Shown here: piece by piece, positions 1 to 8,112 of the stretch
Position numbering within the stretch: position 1 is the first letter of the stretch
Layout of the letters: every line of letters begins with the position of its first letter
Source: a virus
DNA: 36,460 nucleotides
Reading direction: 5' to 3' (one strand)
IMG/VR virus record: IMGVR_UViG_3300047546_001245
Coordinates: 1 to 36,460 of that record
Position numbers and translations under genes: made by a program
The notes under the pieces: generated by a model
The model's database searches: none
What the model was told of the DNA's origin: nothing
Seen by the model: only the letters and a program-made list of their open reading frames with translations

Positions 1-9
1 GCGTACTGA

Positions 10-1941
10 CTAGGGGCTGATTGGTAGCTGGGGGCTGCCTGAGGTACCGCTTGGGGGTAACTGGTACCCACCTGATACTGAACCGGAGCCTGGGGTGCTG
101 CCTGTTGAGGAGCCGCCACCACGTAGCTGCTCGGAGCGACGGCTGCGGGTACTTGGCTCGTCTGTGGGATCGATTGGACGGTAGCGTCCTGCATAACTCA
201 TCTCCTTTTGTAAGGCCTCTAATGTTCGATACAGATATGGGGTTAAATCCAATCTTGGATCCGCAGCCATCGGTAAGTCCGGTGATTGCGGGTGAGGGGT
301 CTGCATCATGCCCCCCACTAAACGAGCGAAAGAAGAATATGCATTCTGCAATTCGCCCACCATCCTGAATGGGAACCCAGATAACATCTCGGCTCTTTCC
401 TCATCCGTCTTAGACGGGAAGAGGTATTTCAGTGCCTCAATGCTATCAACACCTAATTCTTGCAAGTTTCTTACCACAATGGAGTTATTCAGGATGTCCT
501 GAGTTGAGTCTTCGTATACGGGACCCAACCAACGCCATTGAACTGTAATGTCACCATCGGGAATTAAGCCCAGAACTCCTGGAGGAATTTGCTGGGTTCT
601 GACACAAGCCATCATTAATTGTTTGACTTGATCCTCAAATGCACTAAGTGCATCTTGATACATTAACAACTCATTCTCATCTGCGTTCTCTTCTGGTTCC
701 ACAGGCTTTTCAAGTCCTGCAGCGGCCGCCAAAGTCGTACGGAAGATCTGCTCTTCTTGGTAAATAATCAACTCAAGGCAACGGCAAAAGCCATACGTGT
801 AAATGGCATTTGCTTTTTTCTTGGAGGTTGCGGAAACACGGCCAAAGAGTGACTTGTATTCAGTCGCAGTCACACCAGCAGAAATAGAAAGCTCGTCAAC
901 ACCGCCAAGAGCAGTACGAATTTCTTCCCGATACTGACGTGCAAAACTATTTTGGTCACCAGTAATTGCGTCCGGAACAATGTAACCAACTCGGTCGTTT
1001 GGCTCCAGGTTTGCAATAACGCGTGGAACACGGATCTGACCATCCATACCACGTGAAAGAGGATCTGATTTAAACCGTGATTGGCTCAAAGAACCCATCC
1101 CGGTAAAGCCTGAGTTTGCCGCAATAGAAGGACGCTGGATAACAGTGTCACTTCCGGCTTCCATCAGGTCTGTCTTGGGACGAGACGAAAGAAGAGTGGG
1201 GTTGCCAAAGAACTGAACGTTCTTCCGCATCGTGCGAACCATTTCGTCATGTGTGACGATGTGGTTGGCAAGAGCGTCAAACTCACCAAAGCCTTCAGTT
1301 GAAAAACCCTTGGGGTTATTGAAGATCTCTACGCAGGGGATAAAGCCGAGAGTATTACGAAATGTTTTGGTTTTGCCAGGGACTGTATAGCTGGGCTGAT
1401 CAAAGGAAATTTCACCCTCTGCATGGGTTTCTTCAATCGTCTTTCTCTTGATTGAAAGCTTAATGTATCTCCTGGCTCCTTGTCCCAGGGATGCTGGTCC
1501 AGTGAGAGTAGTGGCGTTAATATCCTGGTCAAAGCCAAGACCACGCCTCACCTTATAGCTGTAGATGATTACGACTTCATCAAGCTCGCCATCAATGTTG
1601 TAATAAGTTCTGTATTCGTGCTTACGAAAGTAATAAAGCCTGTAGTTGCTATCGGTAGGACGAATGTAAAAAAGACCTTGACCATCACAAAGGAAATAAT
1701 CCCAGATTGAATCCAAACGTGTATCAATTTGATTGTATTTGAGAACCCTGGTGAGGAAGTCTTTTCTCTGATTACCAAAGTTATCTTGCGCCGGAAAGAA
1801 CTCAACTCCTTGGCGGATACCAAAGAGTTTCATCTGAGCGAGGTGAGAAGCAACGACGCCAGTATCCACCATGGAGCCACCTTCTCGCTCAAGGTAGCTG
1901 TCGATAATTTCTTTAAGGCGGGGCTTAGCGTCGACGGCCAT
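10..1941 (-). CDS. phage portal protein
   Basis: This 643-residue protein is probably the portal, the dodecameric ring at the capsid vertex through which DNA is packaged and ejected. It has the usual portal length and composition: a polar N-terminus, an aromatic-rich N-terminal region (YYFRKHEYRTYYNIDGELDE, about residues 103-122), a long mixed core, and a Ser/Gly/Pro-rich tail from about residue 590. The ATG at 1941 is preceded by AAAGGTAA, a usable ribosome site. It is the last gene of the minus-strand block inside the window and lies close downstream of the large terminase, the standard order. No catalytic motif is expected for a portal, so the call rests on length, composition and position beside the terminase. 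A different large structural protein is possible but less likely. Confidence 0.8.
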   Translation of the reverse strand: MAVDAKPRLKEIIDSYLEREGGSMVDTGVVASHLAQMKLFGIRQGVEFFPAQDNFGNQRKDFLTRVLKYNQIDTRLDSIWDYFLCDGQGLFYIRPTDSNYRLYYFRKHEYRTYYNIDGELDEVVIIYSYKVRRGLGFDQDINATTLTGPASLGQGARRYIKLSIKRKTIEETHAEGEISFDQPSYTVPGKTKTFRNTLGFIPCVEIFNNPKGFSTEGFGEFDALANHIVTHDEMVRTMRKNVQFFGNPTLLSSRPKTDLMEAGSDTVIQRPSIAANSGFTGMGSLSQSRFKSDPLSRGMDGQIRVPRVIANLEPNDRVGYIVPDAITGDQNSFARQYREEIRTALGGVDELSISAGVTATEYKSLFGRVSATSKKKANAIYTYGFCRCLELIIYQEEQIFRTTLAAAAGLEKPVEPEENADENELLMYQDALSAFEDQVKQLMMACVRTQQIPPGVLGLIPDGDITVQWRWLGPVYEDSTQDILNNSIVVRNLQELGVDSIEALKYLFPSKTDEERAEMLSGFPFRMVGELQNAYSSFARLVGGMMQTPHPQSPDLPMAADPRLDLTPYLYRTLEALQKEMSYAGRYRPIDPTDEPSTRSRRSEQLRGGGSSTGSTPGSGSVSGGYQLPPSGTSGSPQLPISP

Positions 1942-1982
1942 TAACTATTACCTTTATCTAATTAGTTTATCAAGAACAACGA

Positions 1983-2240
1983 TCAAACTTGCCTTAATTG
2001 AGAACCAAAAATCTGTGGGTACTGATTACGAAAATTTTGCATTTTTTGCTTTAACTCTTGGCCAGCAGGAGTATTGTCCATGCCGTACCTAAAGAGACGA
2101 TCTTGAATTTCTTTATCTTGCATGAAATATCCAGGGCTACCAGCCAGGGGTACGCCAGGTTGCCCGAGTGGCATGGGAACGTTTTGCCCCATCAAATTAC
2201 CGGGAGCTCCGGGTACGTTTTGCAGGCCGCTATAAAACAT
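1983..2240 (-). CDS. small Pro/Gly-rich protein, unknown function
   Basis: This 85-residue protein has two parts. Residues 1-40 are rich in Gly, Pro, Asn and Gln (GAPGNLMGQNVPMPLGQPG). The second half is helical and charged, ending near PQIFGSQLRQV. It sits between the AbrB-like gene and the portal, in the same direction and with short gaps, so it is probably expressed with the virion genes. I do not recognise a family. The low-complexity N-terminus resembles the disordered arms of small virion proteins, but that is only a resemblance. Confidence 0.7.
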   Translation of the reverse strand: MFYSGLQNVPGAPGNLMGQNVPMPLGQPGVPLAGSPGYFMQDKEIQDRLFRYGMDNTPAGQELKQKMQNFRNQYPQIFGSQLRQV

Positions 2241-2266
2241 TTCTCTTGCTCTTAAGTATTTCTATT

Positions 2267-2449
2267 TTAATCGTCCAGTACTTCGTATCCAGCCGGATCA
2301 TTGACTCTTGTCAACACAATACCTTCGTTTTGGACATCCCAATTCAAGATATCTCCCTCCTGCCATCCCAACTCTTCAATAATTTCCTCAGGAAACGTAA
2401 GGAAAAGATCGCCGTTCTCGTCTTCTTCCAGCTCAAGAATGTAGCTCAT
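2267..2449 (-). CDS. AbrB/MazE-like swapped-hairpin domain protein
   Basis: This 60-residue protein resembles the SpoVT/AbrB swapped-hairpin fold. The pattern FPEEIIEELGWQEGDILNWD (residues 19-38), followed by a short beta strand (GIVLTRV), matches the 'P..l...lgl..Gd.l......g.i.l' signature of that family. Members bind DNA as dimers or act as antitoxins. Its start codon overlaps the stop of the preceding membrane-protein gene by 4 bp (ATGA), so the two are translationally coupled. No toxin gene is adjacent, so a regulatory role in late expression is more likely than an antitoxin role. The acidic N-terminus (LELEEDENGD) is unusual for a DNA binder. Confidence 0.7.
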   Translation of the reverse strand: MSYILELEEDENGDLFLTFPEEIIEELGWQEGDILNWDVQNEGIVLTRVNDPAGYEVLDD

Positions 2450-2739
2450 TTGGTCAAAAGCTTTTCCATAAGCTTATCAAGTTTAATGTTGATTTGTCTA
2501 AAGTTTTCGTGCATTTCTTGAATTTCTCTTAAAAAATCCACTTTCAAGACGTAGTCCAGGGGCATGCGATTGATCTGATCTTGCATGTGATTTAATCTTG
2601 TCGATTGCTGAAAGATGTCTTCAGAAAGTTGAGAAACCCGCTGGTGAGCGCGACCAAGTATTTTGTTTGCAACCCAGGAACCTCCCGTAAAAGCCGAAGC
2701 CACGGCGGTTACGGCGATTGCCAAATATTCGGGACCCAC
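2446..2739 (-). CDS. small membrane protein with coiled coil (holin-like architecture)
   Basis: This 97-residue protein begins with a hydrophobic segment (about residues 4-22, YLAIAVTAVASAFTGGSWVA) and continues as a long charged coiled coil to the C-terminus (QLSEDIFQQSTRLNHMQDQI...). One membrane segment plus a cytoplasmic helix, next to the terminase, is the layout of several podovirus class-II holins and of small membrane proteins of unknown role. The start is GTG at 2739. No endolysin gene is visible nearby, so the holin assignment is only a possibility. It overlaps the AbrB-like gene by 4 bp. Confidence 0.65.
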   Translation of the reverse strand: MGPEYLAIAVTAVASAFTGGSWVANKILGRAHQRVSQLSEDIFQQSTRLNHMQDQINRMPLDYVLKVDFLREIQEMHENFRQINIKLDKLMEKLLTK

Positions 2740-2770
2740 TTTTTGAAATGCTTTTTTCTAATTTTAAGAC

Positions 2771-4297
2771 TTAGAAATCAAGCTGAAGTTGACCCTTGCG
2801 TGCGAGACCTGTAACAAGCCAGACGAGGGAATCTACACAGTCATCGTGACTACTGACACCAAAGTTGGTCAGCTCTTCAAACATAGTCGTGAAGTTACGG
2901 AAACGATTGAAAATAATTTTTCTATCTTCAAACATGCCAATAATCCCACGGAAGCGAGCAAGTTTATCAGCCCTGAAACCTTTAACAGGATGCCAAATTA
3001 AGTTGTATAAGCCTTCATTGTTAAGACAGATACGTTTGAAGTCTGCTTCCAGGGATGCCTGATACTGGACTGCTTCAGACCAAATATCACACGTGGAGTA
3101 TGTAGGGAAATAATTTCCGTTGTCATCCTTGCCAACAATAGACCAATCGTTAAGAAGTTCTTTTAATGCATCAAGTTTCTCAAGGTTGCCCATAACGCGA
3201 ATGCGTCGGTAATCAATAATATGAATACGATCTCCGATGCGTCCCCCCAGAACCATAACCGTGTAATCGTTCTTTTCTTTTACGCCAGCGGAAAGGTCAA
3301 CACCAATGCCAAGGGCATCAAATTCAGTTGCAATCTCCGCTTTGACAATCAACTCTGGTGCAAGAGAAAGTTCATTCTGTCGAATGATCTGATTCATGTA
3401 CTGGAAAGAAAAAGCAATGGGAGCTTGCCGTTTCTTTTCCTTTAGATATTCCAAAGACCACATCTCTGGCCAGTAAGACAATTCATCTCCGGTTACAGGA
3501 TCGTTATTGATTGCGGAGAGAATAATTTGAGACCAATTGTTTTGTTCATTGAATGTTGTGGCATGGATGTCGTCATGGCGGAAGCGGGTACCAAGGCAGA
3601 TCGCCCGTGCACCTTCAAACATGGTGGGAGCAATAACAGCATTCCAGTTATCCTGCATCATCTTTCGGATGTCAGGGTTTGAAATGTCTGCGGCAGATTT
3701 GATGGGGTCGTCAATAATAACCAGGTGTGAACGCTTGGAGGTCACCGAACCTTTAAGGCCTGCCGCACAAAGAGTAAACTGCTCATCACCGGTTACGTCA
3801 ATGCCAGCAAACTTGTGATCAATTGACCAGTACTCGTTGCTGGTGACGTTCTTCAACAAACGCACCTTGGGAAATACCTCTTGATATCTCTTGCTTTCAA
3901 TGATGCGTTTAATAGTTGCAGATTTTGAACGCGCAATATCAACCGTGTAAGACAGATAAAGAATCTGTAGCGGTAATTGAGATTGTGTATGGATACCAAT
4001 GGCCCAGGCAGTGAACAAACCCAAGACAGTACTTTTAGCTGATCCCCTGGGACCAAGCAAGTCAACGTTGGGACCGGCGATTTTAATTAGACAAGAGCTG
4101 TCTTGGTCGGTAACAAAGTGTTGATGCCATTCTTTGTGATGCCGTGCCGGAGGTTTATCGGCAACGTAATCACAGAAAAAACCAAAATCTTCCCTGGCTC
4201 GATCCAGGTCTTCTTGGTTTTGCGGAATACGGATCTGATGGTTTTTTGCTGCAGCCTTTGCGTTGCGTCGATAAGCTAAATGAACGTAAGAAGGCAC
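2771..4297 (-). CDS. terL: terminase large subunit
   Basis: This 508-residue protein is the ATPase-nuclease motor that packages DNA into the prohead. Visible motifs, in order: Walker A GPRGSAKS at residues 82-89; Walker B LVIIDD at 192-197; a coupling-like segment GTRFRHDDIHA near 236-246; the RNase H-type nuclease domain opening with GIGVDLSAG (about 330-338), which supplies the first metal-binding Asp; and a C-terminal HDDCVDSLVWL (last about 20 residues) with further acidic ligands. Length and motif order fit a complete large terminase. The reading frame starts at GTG 4297 with no better ATG. It is followed by small genes and then the portal. Confidence 0.95.
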   Translation of the reverse strand: MPSYVHLAYRRNAKAAAKNHQIRIPQNQEDLDRAREDFGFFCDYVADKPPARHHKEWHQHFVTDQDSSCLIKIAGPNVDLLGPRGSAKSTVLGLFTAWAIGIHTQSQLPLQILYLSYTVDIARSKSATIKRIIESKRYQEVFPKVRLLKNVTSNEYWSIDHKFAGIDVTGDEQFTLCAAGLKGSVTSKRSHLVIIDDPIKSAADISNPDIRKMMQDNWNAVIAPTMFEGARAICLGTRFRHDDIHATTFNEQNNWSQIILSAINNDPVTGDELSYWPEMWSLEYLKEKKRQAPIAFSFQYMNQIIRQNELSLAPELIVKAEIATEFDALGIGVDLSAGVKEKNDYTVMVLGGRIGDRIHIIDYRRIRVMGNLEKLDALKELLNDWSIVGKDDNGNYFPTYSTCDIWSEAVQYQASLEADFKRICLNNEGLYNLIWHPVKGFRADKLARFRGIIGMFEDRKIIFNRFRNFTTMFEELTNFGVSSHDDCVDSLVWLVTGLARKGQLQLDF

Positions 4298-4325
4298 AAC
4301 AATAACTCGGTGTATTAATTAAATA

Positions 4326-5159
4326 CTAACCGAAAGCTGCACTTCTGAACGGATCTTCGACTTGCCCAGCGCGACGGTACTCTTTTGCGGCGGTAGCTGC
4401 TGCTTTAGCTTTTTGCGGATCAAACTCAGATTGATAAGTTTCAATACCCTTTTGATCATCAGCAGTAGCAGAAGCAACTTCAATTGCTTTTTCTTCTGTT
4501 TGTGAAAGTCCTGGCCCGGTTTGTGGTGAGCGACCAAAAGGATTTTGAATCATATAACCTTCTCCTGGACGCCAATTAGAACCAGGGGTTTGCAATGGAA
4601 TTATGTTGCCGGGATGATAGGTTCCAGGATTGCGATCCATGCCCCGAGGACCTACTGGCAGAGCTTGTGCAATATCTTCGCCACGGGGACCGGTTGATGC
4701 AGTTTTTAAAACACTGTTTAATAAAACCTTACCTGGATCAACGTATGGCACATATTGCTTCATTACCGGGTCATATTTGATTCGTGTAAATTGACCCTTA
4801 AGTTCTTCAACAGGCTTTACTTGTGCAATTTCTTGAGACTGCATAAACATTTCTTTTGATTCAGGGAAAGAGGTTTCGGTCTCTGATTCAGACCAGTCAA
4901 CAGCTTCGCCTTTTGCTTGATCAAGTAATTTATTTTGAAACTCTGCAATTTTTATATCAGCTGATTGTTCAACAGAAGGAGAAGCAACCGTTGGTTCCGT
5001 TAAAGAAATGAAATTTTTATCGTAAGCTAAACCGGGAAATTTTCTTAACGCTTCTTCCTGAGAAACTGTATAGCTTCCAGTGGGAGTTAACCCGACGACA
5101 CTGCTGGCCCAGAACTCTGGGCGCTCCATGCCTCCAGGATATCTCAGAATTTTAATCAC
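4326..5159 (-). CDS. hypothetical protein, probably virion-associated
   Basis: This 277-residue protein has no family I recognise. It begins MIKILRYPGGMERPEFWASS, has a polar, proline-rich middle (QTPGSNWRPGEGYMIQNPFG near residues 189-208) and an Ala/Lys-rich helix near the end (PQKAKAAATAAKEYRRAG). There is no signal peptide or membrane segment. It lies directly upstream of the terminase in the same transcription unit with a 28-bp gap. A structural or packaging accessory role is inferred from position only. Confidence 0.7.
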   Translation of the reverse strand: MIKILRYPGGMERPEFWASSVVGLTPTGSYTVSQEEALRKFPGLAYDKNFISLTEPTVASPSVEQSADIKIAEFQNKLLDQAKGEAVDWSESETETSFPESKEMFMQSQEIAQVKPVEELKGQFTRIKYDPVMKQYVPYVDPGKVLLNSVLKTASTGPRGEDIAQALPVGPRGMDRNPGTYHPGNIIPLQTPGSNWRPGEGYMIQNPFGRSPQTGPGLSQTEEKAIEVASATADDQKGIETYQSEFDPQKAKAAATAAKEYRRAGQVEDPFRSAAFG

Positions 5160-5171
5160 TGTTTTGCGTTT

Positions 5172-5324
5172 TTATTTTTTACGTTTTTGCTCTTGATATT
5201 TACGAGCTTTATCTAAAGCTGCTTTACGCTTTTCTTTATCTGACATCTCAGTGCCGTCTTCTTTTTTGGCTTCTTTCTTCTTGAAGTGCTCAAGAAGTTG
5301 AGGAGGCATTTTACCTTTTGCCAT
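5172..5324 (-). CDS. short basic protein (MAKGKMPPQLLEHF type)
   Basis: This 50-residue, Lys-rich protein starts at ATG 5324, one base after the stop of the preceding gene. A longer in-frame version from 5414 is unlikely because it would run through the neighbouring gene. The sequence MAKGKMPPQLLEHFKKKEAK followed by a charged helix is a type I have seen repeatedly next to terminase genes in marine and freshwater phages. Its function is not known. The net positive charge would suit DNA or scaffold contact. Confidence 0.7.
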   Translation of the reverse strand: MAKGKMPPQLLEHFKKKEAKKEDGTEMSDKEKRKAALDKARKYQEQKRKK

Positions 5325-5325
5325 A

Positions 5326-5628
5326 TCAGCGACCCAAATTGCGAACGCGATTAACCAGCGACTGATACTCAGGAGTACCACGCTCAGGCATTCTGTTGGC
5401 ACGGCCAGGACCAAACATAATGCCAGGATTTACTTGGGGAGCAGGAACACCGGGAATGACAGAAGCCGGACCTTTCTCATCCTGTGCAGCAGCCATTTGA
5501 GGTGACTCAGGTGTCATCTGTTGTTGACGCTCTTGACCTCGTTGACCAATTGCAGCACGACGCTGGCGAATCCCTTCTGCAGCCATTGCACGCTGCTCGG
5601 GGCTCATGGCTCTGGATTCTGCACCCAT
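5326..5628 (-). CDS. hypothetical Gln/Met/Pro-rich protein
   Basis: This 100-residue protein has a helical N-terminal half rich in Arg, Gln and Ala (SPEQRAMAAEGIRQRRAAIG) and a Pro/Gly-rich linker. It ends in a short module (GTPEYQSLVNRVRNLGR). It abuts the next gene with one intervening base, which indicates coupled translation. I recognise no family. Its place between the probable small terminase and the large terminase suggests a packaging or head role, but the sequence itself shows no function. Confidence 0.65.
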   Translation of the reverse strand: MGAESRAMSPEQRAMAAEGIRQRRAAIGQRGQERQQQMTPESPQMAAAQDEKGPASVIPGVPAPQVNPGIMFGPGRANRMPERGTPEYQSLVNRVRNLGR

Positions 5629-5667
5629 TGTTATGAATAAATTTTCTTTACAGCTATCCTAACGCAA

Positions 5668-6285
5668 TTATTCTTCCATATTCATGCGAGACCATACACT
5701 CATTGATGCTTCTTGCAAAGGACCTTCAATGGGATCATCTTTGAAGATAAACATCAACTCACGAATGGCTCGATCAGCCCCAGCAAGCAAAAGACCTTTG
5801 CGATCTTTGGCAGCCGTAAAAGATTCAATCTGTGCAATGGTGCCACGCAATTCTTTCTCCATGGCAGCAATACGAGCGACACCCGTATCACGTTTCACAC
5901 CATAGTTCTCGATATCTTCACGCAATTTGCGAATGTCTTCTTGCATCTCATCGATCTCGATTAGGAGAGTCTTGCGATGATCCGGTTTTTTGTACTTGGA
6001 TTTAATCCAAGCTTCGCACGCAACAACGCCTCCTTTGTAACCAAGGAAACGAGCATAGATATAGCTTTCAATAATTGAATAGTTAGCTTTTGCAAAAGCG
6101 CAGAAAGCTTCCTGGGTTGCGCTATCTAAGTTATCGACCCACTGGTCAAATACTTCAATATCGATAAGCTCGTTGGGCCTGAGAGTAGTCTCGGGCTTCG
6201 TCGGCTTGTCGGAACTGCTGGGATTGCTCGGAAGAGGTTCGCTGCTCTTCAGCTCCTTTACCGATAGTTTCGCGTTCTTGTTCAC
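5668..6285 (-). CDS. probable terminase small subunit
   Basis: This 205-residue protein has a disordered Ser/Pro-rich N-terminus (residues 1-40), then an aromatic, helical segment ending in AWIKSKYKKPDHRKTLLIEI (about 93-112). A long coiled coil follows (MQEDIRKLREDIENYGVKRD and on), then an Ala-rich helix. That layout fits podovirus-type small terminases, which recognise the DNA end and assemble as a ring. It lies upstream of terL in the same unit. The N-terminal 131 bp overlap the 3' end of the preceding gene in another frame, so the true start may be later, but no better ATG exists before the conserved-looking LIDIEVFDQWVDNL. Confidence 0.55.
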   Translation of the reverse strand: MNKNAKLSVKELKSSEPLPSNPSSSDKPTKPETTLRPNELIDIEVFDQWVDNLDSATQEAFCAFAKANYSIIESYIYARFLGYKGGVVACEAWIKSKYKKPDHRKTLLIEIDEMQEDIRKLREDIENYGVKRDTGVARIAAMEKELRGTIAQIESFTAAKDRKGLLLAGADRAIRELMFIFKDDPIEGPLQEASMSVWSRMNMEE

Positions 6286-6403
6286 CAGCAGTCTCCATTT
6301 TTTTCTTGGAAAATTCGTAAGCCACGCCAGCCGCTTGACGATACTTGTCTAAATCAAACCAATCGTCAACGTCAACTTGTCCGGAGGGAACGGAACTGGT
6401 CAT
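6155..6403 (-). CDS. small charged helical protein, paralogue of the next upstream gene
   Basis: This is an 82-residue product from ATG 6403; a TTG three codons earlier is less likely. The N-terminus MTSSVPSGQVDVDDWFDLDK is closely similar to that of the neighbouring gene at 6429-6608 (MTSSVPVGQTTGDDYFDINK), so the two arose by duplication or share a docking motif. The rest is a Glu/Gln/Arg-rich helix with no membrane segment. The last 131 bp overlap the probable small terminase gene out of frame. Function unknown. Confidence 0.65.
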   Translation of the reverse strand: MTSSVPSGQVDVDDWFDLDKYRQAAGVAYEFSKKKMETAGEQERETIGKGAEEQRTSSEQSQQFRQADEARDYSQAQRAYRY

Positions 6404-6428
6404 GGCTAACAAATCTTACAAGAAAAAA

Positions 6429-6608
6429 TCAGAAATTGCTCATCATGGAAGCAAGACCCTGGGCGAAAATGTCGCGGCGGCTTTCCAGGGATTTTTGACG
6501 CTGCTGACGGCCCTTGGAAGACTCAAGACGCTCAAGCAATTGCTCGAATTTATTGATGTCAAAATAGTCGTCGCCAGTCGTTTGACCAACAGGAACAGAG
6601 GAAGTCAT
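6429..6608 (-). CDS. very small protein, paralogue of the 6155-6403 product
   Basis: A 59-residue reading frame starts at ATG 6608 and ends with TGA at 6429. Residues 1-20 match the start of the 6155-6403 product in register (MTSS, VP, GQ, DD, hydrophobic pair). This similarity argues that both frames are translated. The remainder is a charged helix (EQLLERLESSKGRQQRQKS) ending ASMMSNF. It is too short for a domain call. The pair precedes the terminase genes and may supply adaptor peptides, but nothing in the sequence proves it. Confidence 0.65.
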   Translation of the reverse strand: MTSSVPVGQTTGDDYFDINKFEQLLERLESSKGRQQRQKSLESRRDIFAQGLASMMSNF

Positions 6609-6651
6609 TGGTAACTAACTTACTAAAGTAATTATATCAAGCAATATTTAA

Positions 6652-7536
6652 TTAAAAGCTAAAGGAGCCCACCAGGGTTTGATAAATACTGCCCTGAGAT
6701 TGGATCTTAGCCAGTTCTTTGGCACCTTCAGATTTAAGTTTTGTGGTTTCTTTGTCAATTTCACCTTGAAGATTGGTGAGGCCAGCACTGTAAAGATACT
6801 GCCTGGTATCACGGACATTCTGGAGTTGCTGCTCAATTTCAGCAGGAGTTCCAGAGAACTTATCGCCGAAATTTGGGGTGGTCACTTTGGTGCGACCAGC
6901 CAGATCTCCGCCGTAAGCAGGGAGGAGATTCTTATCAAAAGTAAAAGTACGCTTTCCAGTACGCTCACCAGCCGTGTCAAGCTCTTGCTTGCCAAACATG
7001 GTGTCGTAATAATTATCTAAATAGCTCTGATTAAATTTCTTTTGGTACTCAGAACCCTTGGTAAGCGAATCTTTAAGATCAGAGACGTTTGAATAATATC
7101 CCTGGTTGAATCGCTCCAATGCCGTTTTTTGTTCTGATTCGGTTGCCTGACGGCCAAGAATTTCTTCATAAGCAGCGCCAATACCAGTCTTCCTCTGACC
7201 GGGAAGCAACTCTTTGGTATAGATGTCGGTAAACCGAGAGATATCCTCTTCAGGCGGAGTTAAGTCGTAACGACTTGCGTAATCCCGCAATTGGGAAGTT
7301 ACATCGCCGTAGCTGACAAGACCTTGACGAAGTTGAGATTCCAGGCCACGGGTCAAACCTGAATAAGCTGCAGCACCAGAAGCTTTACGCGCTTGTTCTT
7401 TTGCGGCTGTCTCTGCACGCTCTTGTGCTGCACGAGCTTCGGCAGCAGTTTCTTTCTGTTGCTGATACGTTAAAAACTTTTCGAAGCTATCGTCTTTGGG
7501 GACGGGAGCTGGAGTGTAATGAGTAGTTCCGCCCAT
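6652..7536 (-). CDS. virion-type protein with DUF4214-like segment
   Basis: This 294-residue protein has an N-terminal Ala/Glu/Gln coiled coil (QQKETAAEARAAQERAETAA, about residues 27-46). A central region, GIGAAYEEILGRQATESEQK then ...GYYSNVSDLKDSL...SEYQKKF, follows the pattern of DUF4214 ('vr.lY..iLgR.pd..gl..f...l..G....l...l..s.E.'). That module occurs in phage tail and surface proteins. No catalytic residues are evident. It lies two bases from the next gene in the operon. A tail or internal virion component is my inference. Confidence 0.65.
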   Translation of the reverse strand: MGGTTHYTPAPVPKDDSFEKFLTYQQQKETAAEARAAQERAETAAKEQARKASGAAAYSGLTRGLESQLRQGLVSYGDVTSQLRDYASRYDLTPPEEDISRFTDIYTKELLPGQRKTGIGAAYEEILGRQATESEQKTALERFNQGYYSNVSDLKDSLTKGSEYQKKFNQSYLDNYYDTMFGKQELDTAGERTGKRTFTFDKNLLPAYGGDLAGRTKVTTPNFGDKFSGTPAEIEQQLQNVRDTRQYLYSAGLTNLQGEIDKETTKLKSEGAKELAKIQSQGSIYQTLVGSFSF

Positions 7537-7538
7537 GA

Positions 7539-8111
7539 TTAAATATTAGTGAAACGACGGCTGAAAGAAGTAGGTCCGAACATTCCCTCCATTTGGGCAG
7601 CTTGTTGAAAACCAGTTCTCTTCATATTAAGAAGGTTTTCAAACATTGAAGCTTCTTTGGATTCCGGAGAAATACGTGCAAGGCGTTCCCGGCGAGAACG
7701 TTCAGACATCAAAGCTGTTTCCTTGGGGGCAAGTTCGCTAAAAGCAGTGCCAATTGCACGCCTTTGACGAGCTTCTTCAATGTCTGAACCAGTGGTGGAC
7801 TGATAAAGAGGACCCCACATCCCCATGCCCATCTGGGCTTTAGCGGTATCCCTTGCGACTTGAACGTCAGAGAGACGTTTTGCATCCGCAGCGGCAAGCT
7901 GTGCCTGCATTGCAGAAGCAGTACTTTGTTGGCCCAGCAAACCACCAAAGAGGCTGGAACCGATACCGGCTATACCTAATCCAAAAGTTAAAGGATCCAT
8001 GCCACTTTTTAATTTACTGCCCCAAGAAGTACTGCCCGAACCACGGCCGATAGCTGACGTAAAACGTTCAGTATCAAGACCTAAATCAAACCCAGGTGAC
8101 CATGGATTCAT
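7539..8111 (-). CDS. hypothetical virion-type protein with Gly-rich hydrophobic segment
   Basis: This is a 190-residue product from ATG 8111 (MNPWSPGFDLGLDTERFTSA). A longer frame from 8222 would overlap the upstream gene by 110 bp and adds an implausible leader, so I rejected it. The region LTFGLGIAGIGSSLFGGLLG (about residues 39-58) is a glycine-rich hydrophobic stretch able to enter a membrane. It is followed by an Ala/Gln helix and a basic C-terminal half. Gly-rich membrane-active segments recur in four neighbouring genes and suggest internal or ejected virion proteins. Confidence 0.65.
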   Translation of the reverse strand: MNPWSPGFDLGLDTERFTSAIGRGSGSTSWGSKLKSGMDPLTFGLGIAGIGSSLFGGLLGQQSTASAMQAQLAAADAKRLSDVQVARDTAKAQMGMGMWGPLYQSTTGSDIEEARQRRAIGTAFSELAPKETALMSERSRRERLARISPESKEASMFENLLNMKRTGFQQAAQMEGMFGPTSFSRRFTNI

Positions 8112-8112
8112 T

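Noticed and set aside
5172-5414. 80-residue version of the MAKGKMPPQ protein with a hydrophobic leader
   Set aside because: The leader is read in the shadow of the 5326-5628 gene; ATG 5324 lies next to that gene's stop.
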